Of a DNA stretch of 12,532 nt, positions 7,862 through 12,532 are shown piece after piece. Where the stretch lies: NCBI GenBank assembly GCA_003242495.1, contig QGUO01000055.1, positions 1 to 12,532 on the forward strand, written 5' to 3'. Each line of letters opens with the position of its first letter. Position 1 is the first letter of the stretch. The position numbers and the translations under genes are program-made. This DNA is from Pseudomonadota bacterium (GTDB taxonomy: Bacteria > Pseudomonadota > Gammaproteobacteria > Steroidobacterales > Steroidobacteraceae). The notes under the pieces are model-generated. The model saw nothing but the letters and a program-made list of their open reading frames with translations. It was not told the DNA's origin and searched no databases.

Positions 7862-8266
7862 TTACTGACCGGTGATGGCCGTCATCAAGCCGCGAAACTT
7901 CGCGCTCAAGAACGACAGCGTCGCCTGGTAGCGCACGGAGTTCTCTGCGAAGGCCGCTTGCTCGAGCTGCGCATCGACGGTGTTGCCGTCCACCGAGGGC
8001 GCCAGCGGCGTGCGATACTTGAGCTCGAACGGCACCGCACCGGGCGCATCGGCACCGCCGACATGCGCCCGGTGAGTCGTCGCGAGCCGCACGGACCGCG
8101 TGGCATCGCCTGCGGCGGCCAATGCGCTCCTGAAGTCGATGTCGCGCGCGCGATAGCCCGGCGTATCCGCATTGGCGAGGTTCGCTGCGAGCACCTCCGT
8201 GCGTTTCGAGCGCACCGCGAGCGCCTGCGCATGTACGCCGAGGTGTGCATCGAGATCGATCGTCAT
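7862..8266 (-). CDS. flgB: FlgB, proximal rod protein
   Basis: FlgB is a proximal rod subunit next to the MS ring. The chosen product is 134 aa, beginning MTIDLDAHLGVHAQALAVRS, with LAANLANADTPGYRARDIDF as the axial motif, FELKYRT in the middle, and ENSVRYQATLSFLSAKFRGL near the C-terminus. An in-frame ATG at 8320 would add 18 residues. I reject it because that codon abuts the -24 element of a consensus sigma-54 promoter (8305-8319) and would lie upstream of the predicted transcript start (about 8293). The ATG at 8266 has GGGAG about 6 nt upstream and gives a normal FlgB N-terminus. It is the first gene of the operon running through flgK. Confidence 0.97.
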   Translation of the reverse strand: MTIDLDAHLGVHAQALAVRSKRTEVLAANLANADTPGYRARDIDFRSALAAAGDATRSVRLATTHRAHVGGADAPGAVPFELKYRTPLAPSVDGNTVDAQLEQAAFAENSVRYQATLSFLSAKFRGLMTAITGQ

Positions 8267-8304
8267 GGCCGCTCCCGTCAGAAAAACGTCTCGCGAAACA
8301 GGTA

Positions 8305-8319
8305 GCAAGCCGCGTGCCA
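8305..8319 (-). promoter_or_regulatory. Sigma-54 (-24/-12) promoter of the flgB operon
   Basis: Read on the minus strand the site is TGGCAC-N5-TTGC, an exact match to the sigma-54 core, with GG and GC separated by 10 bp. The predicted start is near 8293, giving a leader of about 27 nt that includes the GGGAG ribosome site of flgB. Sigma-54 control requires a bacterial enhancer-binding protein (FleQ/FlrA or FleR/FlrC type in polar-flagellate gammaproteobacteria). Candidate upstream sites are the inverted repeat at 8405-8423 and the palindrome array at 8511-8702. Confidence 0.88.
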
Positions 8320-8404
8320 TTGCATGGAGTCACCCCGCGGCGCGGCCTGTGCCGGCGGCACTGCGCCGTGGTTCATGAAAATCCTGCGACCTGCGTCACC
8401 CGCA

Positions 8405-8436
8405 GGCGGCAATCTTTGCCGCCCGGCATTGCCGCC
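8405..8436. promoter_or_regulatory. Candidate operator: 8-bp-arm inverted repeat plus extra half-site
   Basis: GGCGGCAA-TCT-TTGCCGCC (8405-8423) is a perfect 19-bp inverted repeat. The right half-site TTGCCGCC occurs again at 8429-8436, within two tandem copies of GCCGCCCGGCAT (8418-8429, 8431-8442). The repeat centre lies about 120 bp upstream of the predicted flgB transcript start, the distance expected for an enhancer-binding-protein site serving a sigma-54 promoter. It is not related in sequence to the palindrome array further right. A structural RNA or REP-like role is less likely because it lies between two divergent promoters. The binding protein is unknown. Confidence 0.5.
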
Positions 8437-8510
8437 CGGCATGCAGGCGCGACCAGGTGCGAGTGCCCTGTCGTGCCTGCGATGTCTCGGTCCTCGGGAG
8501 GAATGACGTT

Positions 8511-8702
8511 CTTACTAGTAAGCGAGAGAAGATGGCCAGGACCTACTTACTAGTAAGCGCCGAGGAGATGGACTGAACCAACTTACTAGTAAGTACTGAG
8601 GAGATGGCCTGAACCAACTTACTAGTAAGCACTGAGGCGATGGCCTGAACCAACTTACTAGTAAGCACTGAGGCGATGGCCTTGGCCCTTCTTACTAGTC
8701 AG
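8511..8702. repeat. Array of six 12-bp palindromes CTTACTAGTAAG, ~36-bp period
   Basis: Exact palindromes CTTACTAGTAAG lie at 8511-8522, 8546-8557, 8582-8593, 8618-8629 and 8654-8665. A sixth copy with one change (CTTACTAGTCAG) is at 8691-8702. Start-to-start distances are 35, 36, 36, 36 and 37 bp. Spacers of 23-25 bp share a core like GAGGMGATGGCCTGAACC, but the first and last have drifted while the palindromes have not. That pattern suggests tandem duplication followed by selection on the palindrome. The array ends about 25 bp before the flgA sigma-54 promoter and spans roughly -240 to -50 relative to its predicted start, which is enhancer territory. The sites are AT-rich and each carries the usually rare CTAG. 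No reading frame stays open through the units. A multi-site operator or enhancer is the best interpretation; the protein is unknown. Confidence 0.9.
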
Positions 8703-8727
8703 TGCTCGCGCGATCGGCGCACCGCGC

Positions 8728-8743
8728 TGGCACCGCTCTTGCT
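8728..8743 (+). promoter_or_regulatory. Sigma-54 (-24/-12) promoter of flgA
   Basis: TGGCAC-N5-TTGCT matches the sigma-54 consensus exactly, with GG (8729-8730) and GC (8741-8742) 10 bp apart. The predicted start is near 8754, leaving a leader of about 17 nt that carries the AAGG ribosome site of flgA (8760-8763). The palindrome array lies directly upstream. Together with the site at 8305-8319 it makes a divergent pair of sigma-54 promoters. Confidence 0.88.
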
Positions 8744-8770
8744 TGTTCATGAGCGTGTCAAGGTATCGGC

Positions 8771-9499
8771 ATGGGTCGACTCGTGAGACGCACTTCACAT
8801 CTCCTGCGATGGGCTGCGCTGCTGTCGTTCGCCACGAGCGTGGCGCTCGCGTCCGGCGTGCAGTCGCTCGAATCCATTCAGCGCGCGGCCGAGGACCACG
8901 TGCGCGCGCACTTGCCACAAGGCGAGGCACGCAAGCATGCGCGGTACTACATCACGGCAGCGCGCCTCGATCCGCGCCTGCGACTGGCCGCGTGCCCGCG
9001 CGCGCTCGAGACGTTCTTTCCCAACGGCGGCACACCGGGCGCGCGTGCGACCATCGGCGTGCGCTGCGCCGGCGATGTGCAATGGACGATCTATGTACAG
9101 GTGGCGGTGGAGGTCGAAGCGCCCGTGCTGGTGTTGCGCCGTGCCCTGCCACGGCACGCGCCGATCAGCCCGGCGGACGTGGAGTTACAACGACGGCGCA
9201 TGCCCGGCATCGACGTCGATTTCATTGCCGATCCAGCCAACCTTGCCGGCTATCGGCTCAAGCGCGCGGCGGCGGCCGGCACGCCGCTCAGTCTGGATGT
9301 GCTGGCGCCCGACTTGCTGGTCAAACGCGGACAGCAGGTCACCCTGATCGCCGGCAGCGGCCCGGTGGAGATCCGCGCCCAGGGCAAGGCCCTGAACGAT
9401 GGCGCGCTGGCCGAGCGCGTGCGCGTGCAGAACGCGAGCTCGCTCAAGGTGGTGGAAGGAATCGTGGAAAGTCCCGGGGTGGTTCGCACCGGCTTGTGA
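8771..9499 (+). CDS. flgA: FlgA, P-ring assembly chaperone
   Basis: FlgA is a periplasmic chaperone that helps FlgI assemble into the P ring. The 242-aa product starts with a Sec signal peptide (MGRLVRRTSHLLRWAALLSF, cleavage probably after VALA, about residue 27). The FlgA N-terminal region includes RLDPRLRLAACP with Cys75 and a second Cys at 99, likely a disulfide pair as in the family. The C-terminal part holds an SAF-like domain (LRRALPRHAPISPADVELQR) and the conserved end VRVQNASSLKVVEGIVESPG. AAGG lies about 7 nt before the ATG. The gene is divergent from the flgB operon and has its own sigma-54 promoter. No clear terminator follows; a 322-bp spacer separates it from flgM. Confidence 0.96.
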   Translation: MGRLVRRTSHLLRWAALLSFATSVALASGVQSLESIQRAAEDHVRAHLPQGEARKHARYYITAARLDPRLRLAACPRALETFFPNGGTPGARATIGVRCAGDVQWTIYVQVAVEVEAPVLVLRRALPRHAPISPADVELQRRRMPGIDVDFIADPANLAGYRLKRAAAAGTPLSLDVLAPDLLVKRGQQVTLIAGSGPVEIRAQGKALNDGALAERVRVQNASSLKVVEGIVESPGVVRTGL

Positions 9500-9764
9500 G
9501 GCGCCGCATGTCGAGCGGGACGGCACGAGCGTCATTTTCCTGACACTCCGGGAAACCCCGATGAGCGCCGACCCGCAACCTGTTCTCATGGCTGCCGCCT
9601 GCGCGACGGGTCACAGACGCGGTGCGCGCCGGTCGCCCGGCGTCACAGATCCAGCACCTGGTGGTGCGGGGCGCGGCGCAGTCCATTTGACTTATGTACG
9701 ACATGCAGGGTCATGATTTGCGAGTTTCCCGCAACCACCCCTGAGGGGGCTGCCGAGACGGGGC
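9500..9764. other. Non-coding spacer between flgA and the flgM promoter
   Basis: I see no supported gene here; short open frames on both strands lack ribosome sites and family motifs. Only small hairpins are visible: GCACC/GGTGC with a 4-nt loop near 9654-9667, and CCCC-TGA-GGGG at 9738-9748 just before the flgM -35 box. Neither has a U-tract, so a flgA terminator is not demonstrated and read-through into flgMN is possible. Confidence 0.4.
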
Positions 9765-9791
9765 TAAAGTTCTCCGTTGGGCGGCCGCTAA
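9765..9791 (+). promoter_or_regulatory. Sigma-28 (FliA) promoter of flgM-flgN
   Basis: TAAA (9765-9768), a 15-bp spacer and GCCGCTAA (9784-9791) match the FliA consensus TAAA-N15-GCCGATAA at all but one position. It lies about 30 bp upstream of the flgM GTG start. In the enteric and Pseudomonas models flgM is made from a sigma-28 promoter, so the anti-sigma factor feeds back on its own synthesis. The site is directly visible; its activity is inferred. Confidence 0.85.
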
Positions 9792-9821
9792 CCGCAGTCA
9801 TGACATTCTCGGAGCGTTGAC

Positions 9822-10133
9822 GTGACCACCAAAATCAACGGGTACTCCAGCGGCGCCGTACAGATAGGCACCGACAAGAAAGTGCCGCGCACTCGCGACG
9901 CGGCCGGGCCCGCGAGCGCTGCGCCTGCGCAGATCCAGAGCGCGCCCGTCCAGATCACCGACAAGGCGCGCCAGCTCGCCGCGCTCGAAGCCGTGCTGCA
10001 GGGCCTGCCGGAGGTCGACCAGGTCCGCGTCAATGCGCTGCGCCAGGCGATCGAGGACGGTCGTTACCAGATCGATCCCGAGCGCATCGCCGAGAAGCTG
10101 CTGCAGATGGAACGCGAGCTCACCGGCCGGTAA
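9822..10133 (+). CDS. flgM: FlgM, anti-sigma-28 factor
   Basis: FlgM binds FliA (sigma-28) and blocks late flagellar genes until the hook is complete, when it is exported through the type III channel. The 103-aa product begins MTTKINGYSSGAVQIG, has a disordered Ala/Pro/Gln-rich first half, and ends with the conserved sigma-binding helices. These helices include VDQVRVNALRQAIEDGRYQI (65-84) followed by DPERIAEKLLQME, typical of FlgM C-termini. It starts at GTG (9822) with GGAG (9811-9814) 7 nt upstream. The FliA promoter at 9765-9791 drives it, and flgN follows after 39 bp, the standard flgMN pair. Confident. Confidence 0.95.
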   Translation: MTTKINGYSSGAVQIGTDKKVPRTRDAAGPASAAPAQIQSAPVQITDKARQLAALEAVLQGLPEVDQVRVNALRQAIEDGRYQIDPERIAEKLLQMERELTGR

Positions 10134-10172
10134 CCCCTGATCAGATCAAGCAACGCAACGGAGAACTCGTTC

Positions 10173-10658
10173 GTGGATCCCAATGTTTGCCGCGAGCACC
10201 TGGAAAGCCTGTTGATCGAGGAAGCCGGGACGCTCGCGCGCCTCGAGCCGTTGCTCGAGAAGGAGCACGAGCTGCTCACGGCCAATGATGTCGACGAGCT
10301 CGAGCGCACCGGCGCGGCTCGTCAGGCATGCGTGGCCCAGCTCATGCGACTGGCGGACGAGCGCCGCGCGCTCTGCCGCATGCTCAACCTTCCCGACGAC
10401 CTCGCCGGGCTCGACCAGCTCAGGGCGTGGTGCGATCCGCAGCAATCACTCAAGAGTCGCTGGGCGGAATGTGCCGAGCGCGCCGCGCGCTGCCGCGGTC
10501 TCAACGAACGCAACGGCGCACTGGTGAGCGCCCGCCTCAAGCGCGTTCAAGGCCTGCTGAACGTCATCACCGGACGCGCCGGCCAGCCGCAGGTCTATGC
10601 CCGCCAGGGCGGCTTCGAGTCCCCGGGACGCAACGAGAACGTGCTCGCCACGGCATAA
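10173..10658 (+). CDS. flgN: FlgN, export chaperone for FlgK and FlgL
   Basis: FlgN is the cytoplasmic chaperone that delivers the junction proteins FlgK and FlgL to the type III export gate. The 161-aa product is almost all alpha-helical and coiled-coil-like. Recognisable FlgN features are LEPLLEKEHELLTANDVDEL (24-43) and, near the end, NERNGALVSARLKRVQGLLN (111-130) before a short flexible tail. It starts at GTG 10173 with GGAG (10160-10163) 9 nt upstream and is presumably cotranscribed with flgM. Its last 64 bp overlap, tail-to-tail, the end of the minus-strand gene at 10595-10837. Its client FlgK is encoded in the same locus (1-975). Confidence 0.92.
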   Translation: MDPNVCREHLESLLIEEAGTLARLEPLLEKEHELLTANDVDELERTGAARQACVAQLMRLADERRALCRMLNLPDDLAGLDQLRAWCDPQQSLKSRWAECAERAARCRGLNERNGALVSARLKRVQGLLNVITGRAGQPQVYARQGGFESPGRNENVLATA

Positions 10659-10837
10659 GCCAGCTCGCGCAGCGCGCGGGCCAGGCCGTCGCGCTGCGCC
10701 TCGGGTACTTCCCGCAACGCCTCCTCGATACGCCGCGCCACCGAGCGCGGCGCGATCTCCACGGCGCGCGTCGCGCCGCATGCATCAAGGGTCACGATGC
10801 GCATCAGGCACGGCGCGTCGGACGAACGATCGGGCAT
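10595..10837 (-). CDS. Uncharacterised 80-aa protein downstream of hemP
   Basis: I do not recognise this gene. Support for coding is a strong GGAGG (10844-10848) 6 nt before the ATG at 10837, codons with G or C in most third positions, and placement 66 bp after hemP on the same strand. The protein has no signal peptide or membrane segment. A central amphipathic helix is predicted by eye (RSVARRIEEALREVPEAQRD then GLARALRELAYAV, about 31-63), followed by a short tail. It contains Cys10 and Cys20. Its last 20 codons overlap the last 20 codons of flgN on the opposite strand. It may be a third member of a Fur-controlled hemP unit, but this is inference and a spurious ORF is still possible. Confidence 0.55.
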   Translation of the reverse strand: MPDRSSDAPCLMRIVTLDACGATRAVEIAPRSVARRIEEALREVPEAQRDGLARALRELAYAVASTFSLRPGDSKPPWRA

Positions 10838-10903
10838 GGCCAACCTCCGTGAACATTCGGACGGGGCTGGCTGGGCAGCACCGCGCGCTGCCTGGCGGGC
10901 GGA

Positions 10904-11107
10904 TTACTTGGTCAGGATGAGCTTGTTGCTGTACGTGACGCGCAACCGGTACCAGCTGCCCTCGTGCTCGATCACGATCTCGCGCGAGGAACCGAACAAA
11001 TCCTTGGAACGTATGTGAGGAATCGTCGGGCCGCCCGGGGGAGTGGTACGACCCGACGATTCGGTCTCCGCAGAGCGGAGGGGGCACTTGGGAGCATCGA
11101 CGCTCAT
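10904..11107 (-). CDS. hemP: HemP/HmuP-family hemin uptake protein
   Basis: This 67-aa protein ends in the HemP signature: IRSKDLFGSSREIVIEHEG (32-50) then WYRLRVTYSNKLILTK (52-67). The first 30 residues are Pro/Gly-rich and unconserved. HemP/HmuP proteins accompany heme or siderophore uptake genes; in Bradyrhizobium HmuP is a transcriptional co-activator of the heme operon. The precise role here is not known. The ATG at 11107 is the only possible start, since an in-frame TGA lies 24 nt upstream and no GTG or TTG precedes the conserved core. There is no Shine-Dalgarno sequence, because the Fur box and predicted -10 box sit directly before the start. The transcript may therefore be leaderless or nearly so. 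Confidence 0.93.
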   Translation of the reverse strand: MSVDAPKCPLRSAETESSGRTTPPGGPTIPHIRSKDLFGSSREIVIEHEGSWYRLRVTYSNKLILTK

Positions 11108-11111
11108 GAAT

Positions 11112-11130
11112 GAGAATGATAACGCTTCTC
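11112..11130 (-). promoter_or_regulatory. Fur box at the hemP start
   Basis: GAGAATGATAACGCTTCTC matches the 19-bp Fur consensus GATAATGATAATCATTATC at 14 positions and has symmetric arms (TGAGAA at 11111-11116, TTCTCA at 11126-11131). It ends 4 bp before the hemP ATG and covers the predicted -10 box. Fe-Fur binding would block transcription initiation, so hemP should be derepressed when iron is low. Confidence 0.85.
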
Positions 11131-11143
11131 AATCGCGATGCAA
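11116..11143 (-). promoter_or_regulatory. Predicted sigma-70-type promoter of hemP
   Basis: On the minus strand TTGCAT (11143-11138) and TATCAT (11121-11116) are separated by 16 bp, a fair match to -35 and -10 boxes. An A7 tract just upstream (11153-11147) resembles an UP element. Transcription would begin around 11107-11111, at or a few bases before the ATG, which accounts for the missing ribosome site. Confidence 0.55.
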
Positions 11144-11285
11144 CCGTTTTTTTGCCCTCGCCGACGCGGTAATGTCGTGCTCACCGCGAAAGGCTGATCC
11201 GCTGTCAAGGCAATCAGTAAAGGGACGAATGGACGGATACGGCGTGAGGCGCGCCCACGTCGCAGTCATCCGCCCCCTCCTCGAC

Positions 11286-11311
11286 GCCCGCTGGCGACTC
11301 GCCGAGCGGGC
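11286..11311 (-). other. GC-rich stem-loop after the DUF6607-type gene
   Basis: Arms GCCCGCT (11286-11292) and AGCGGGC (11305-11311) enclose a second short stem GGCG/CGCC with a 3-nt loop and one unpaired G. It lies 63 bp beyond the stop of the minus-strand gene at 11374 and before hemP. It could slow or stop transcription leaving that gene, but no U-tract follows on the minus strand, so an intrinsic terminator is not established. Confidence 0.35.
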
Positions 11312-11373
11312 CCGGCCGGCTGCATCCGGGCGCCGCAGTGTCGTGGCGTCCGTTCGACCGATGCCCCGTTACC

Positions 11374-12519
11374 TCAGGGCAGCGCCCCCATGTCGCGCAA
11401 GGTTGCGCGGATGATCTCGTCGTCCTTGGCGCTGGGCGCAAGCTCGCGCGCCTCGATTTCGTTGGCGCGGGCGAACAGCGGGCCGAACAATCCGAGCTTG
11501 TCCACCGGCCCGCGCAACGTGACCTGCCCGCGCTCGGCGAACACGTCCGACCAACTGCTGCGCACCTGGTCCCAGAACTGTCGCGTACGCTCGTAGTAAC
11601 GATCGGCCGCATCGAAGCTCGTCCCGCGGATACGTTCGTAGCGCGCCACACCGTACTCGCGACCGACATAGGGCCGTTGCGCAGCGAGGCGGCGGTCCTC
11701 GTTCAGCACCGCCTTCAGATTGTTCTCCTCCTGCAGCCAGCCGGTCGGCTCGATGGTGTGGCGATTGGTGCCGATGAGCGCGTGATAATCGTCGCGCACG
11801 CTCCACTCGCGGCGTGGCAACGGCCGCCAGGTCTCGCCACTCAGCCAGGTCGAGAAGCTGCCGGTATGCTCCCAACGCCCGACGCTGGCGTAACGCGGCG
11901 ATTCGTCGACCTGGTAGACGGTCTGCGACCACGCGCCGCGCACTTCGTCGGGCGCGAGCTCACGTCGTTGCCAGCGGTCATGGCCGCGATACTCGACGAT
12001 GTCGCGCGGCTGATAGCGCCAGTCCTGGCGCCAGTGCTTGGTGACCATGGGCTCGCTCACGGTGCCGTCCTGCTGCACCACGCGCATTTCCAGAATGTGC
12101 ACCAGGCTGATGAACTCGCCCTGGTCACTGTCCACGTATATCTTCTCCGTGGCCCAGGATTGATAGGGACGCGCTCGCTCGTTCGATCCTTCCCCGGAGT
12201 CAGCGAAGGGCGTGATCTCGAGAAAATCGAAGGTCACGCGATACGTGCCCGCCATCGCCAGGATGGCGCGTCGGTCGCGCTCGAAATCAGACAGCCCTTC
12301 GGCCCGCAACGCGCGCCAGGCCGGCGATGGGCTGCGATCCAGCGTCACGGGCGGCCCCTTGGTCGTGCCGCCACGCGGCTTGGGCGCAGTCGTATCGAGC
12401 GGCCACGAGAAGGTGTAACGAGGGGGATCACCCGCCGGTTTCGGCGCATCGTCGGCGCGTGCCACCCAGGCAAAGCAGAACGCCAGCACTGCACCAGCCA
12501 CCATCACGCTCTTTTTCAT
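11374..12519 (-). CDS. Secreted DUF6607-family protein of unknown function
   Basis: The 381-aa product has a Sec signal peptide (MKKSVMVAGAVLAFCFAWVA, cleavage likely after RA at 22), so it is predicted to be periplasmic or exported. From memory its body resembles the family annotated DUF6607. The segments used are RRAILAMAGTYRVTFDFLE (83-101), EFISLVHILEM (135-145), VTKHWRQDWRYQP (159-171), WSQTVYQVDESPRY (197-210), ETWRPLPRRE (229-238) and NRHTIEPTGWLQEENN (252-267). It is rich in Trp, Tyr and charged residues with no membrane segment after the signal peptide. The biochemical role is unknown. In this family neighbouring heme/iron-uptake genes would fit, and here hemP lies 266 bp downstream on the same strand. 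GAGGTG precedes the ATG by about 5 nt. Its promoter lies at or beyond the right edge. Confidence 0.85.
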   Translation of the reverse strand: MKKSVMVAGAVLAFCFAWVARADDAPKPAGDPPRYTFSWPLDTTAPKPRGGTTKGPPVTLDRSPSPAWRALRAEGLSDFERDRRAILAMAGTYRVTFDFLEITPFADSGEGSNERARPYQSWATEKIYVDSDQGEFISLVHILEMRVVQQDGTVSEPMVTKHWRQDWRYQPRDIVEYRGHDRWQRRELAPDEVRGAWSQTVYQVDESPRYASVGRWEHTGSFSTWLSGETWRPLPRREWSVRDDYHALIGTNRHTIEPTGWLQEENNLKAVLNEDRRLAAQRPYVGREYGVARYERIRGTSFDAADRYYERTRQFWDQVRSSWSDVFAERGQVTLRGPVDKLGLFGPLFARANEIEARELAPSAKDDEIIRATLRDMGALP

Positions 12520-12532
12520 ACTGCACCTCGCG

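Noticed and set aside
8267..8320. 18-residue N-terminal extension of FlgB from an ATG at 8320
   Set aside because: The codon abuts the sigma-54 -24 box and lies upstream of the predicted transcript start; 8266 has a proper ribosome site.
8511..8702. CRISPR array (repeats at 36-bp period)
   Set aside because: The conserved unit is only 12 bp and the intervening 23-25 bp segments are similar to each other, not unique spacers. No cas genes are present. It is a tandem palindrome array.
8511..8702. Repeat-encoded peptide, since 36 bp is a multiple of three
   Set aside because: One frame in each direction hits TAG within the palindrome, and the forward frames I checked meet TGA in the spacers; no continuous repeat ORF exists.
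8511..8702. TrpR-type operators because of the repeated ACTAGT
   Set aside because: TrpR sites pair two CTAG half-sites a few bp apart; here single CTAG palindromes are 36 bp apart next to flagellar genes, so only the tetranucleotide is shared.
9738..9748. Intrinsic terminator of flgA (CCCC-TGA-GGGG)
   Set aside because: The stem is only 4 bp, lies about 240 bp after flgA and has no U-tract.
10785..11132. 115-codon minus-strand open frame overlapping hemP
   Set aside because: It is out of frame with hemP, whose C-terminal signature is unmistakable, and shows no motif of its own.
11147..11153. T7 tract as a plus-strand terminator
   Set aside because: No plus-strand gene ends here and no stable GC-rich stem directly precedes it; on the minus strand it is an A-tract upstream of the hemP -35 box.

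Overview
The window is GC-rich and carries a nearly complete proximal flagellar locus of a Gram-negative bacterium (P ring, L ring, periplasmic FlgA, lipoprotein FlgH), followed by a small iron-linked cluster. Sigma-54 promoters on the flagellar genes, a sigma-28 promoter on flgM, a two-domain FlgJ, and HemP plus a DUF6607-type protein all point to a polar-flagellum-type Gammaproteobacterium. Placement below class is inference; a Steroidobacterales/Nevskiales/Xanthomonadales-like lineage is only a guess.

Region 1-8266 (minus strand): a compact operon read right to left, flgB-flgC-flgD-flgE-flgF-flgG-flgH-flgI-flgJ-flgK. The last gene runs off the left edge. It encodes the rod (FlgB, C, F, G), hook cap and hook (FlgD, E), L and P rings (FlgH, I), rod cap/muramidase (FlgJ) and first hook-filament junction protein (FlgK). 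Most gaps are under 70 bp, and flgJ and flgK overlap.

Region 8267-8770: a 504-bp divergent control region. It has a consensus sigma-54 promoter facing flgB (8305-8319) and another facing flgA (8728-8743). Between them lie a perfect 8-bp-arm inverted repeat (8405-8423) and an array of six 12-bp palindromes CTTACTAGTAAG on a ~36-bp period (8511-8702). The array is the most unusual element here and looks like a multi-site operator or enhancer.

Region 8771-10658 (plus strand): flgA (P-ring chaperone), a 322-bp spacer with a sigma-28 promoter, then flgM (anti-sigma-28) and flgN (FlgK/FlgL chaperone). The promoters imply a hierarchy: sigma-54 drives the basal body, hook and flgA, and sigma-28 boosts flgMN after hook completion.

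Region 10595-12519 (minus strand): a DUF6607-type secreted protein, hemP with a Fur box directly against its start codon, and an unrecognised 80-aa gene whose 3' end overlaps the 3' end of flgN tail-to-tail. This looks like an iron/heme-responsive unit abutting the flagellar locus. No RNA genes, IS elements or CRISPR arrays were found.
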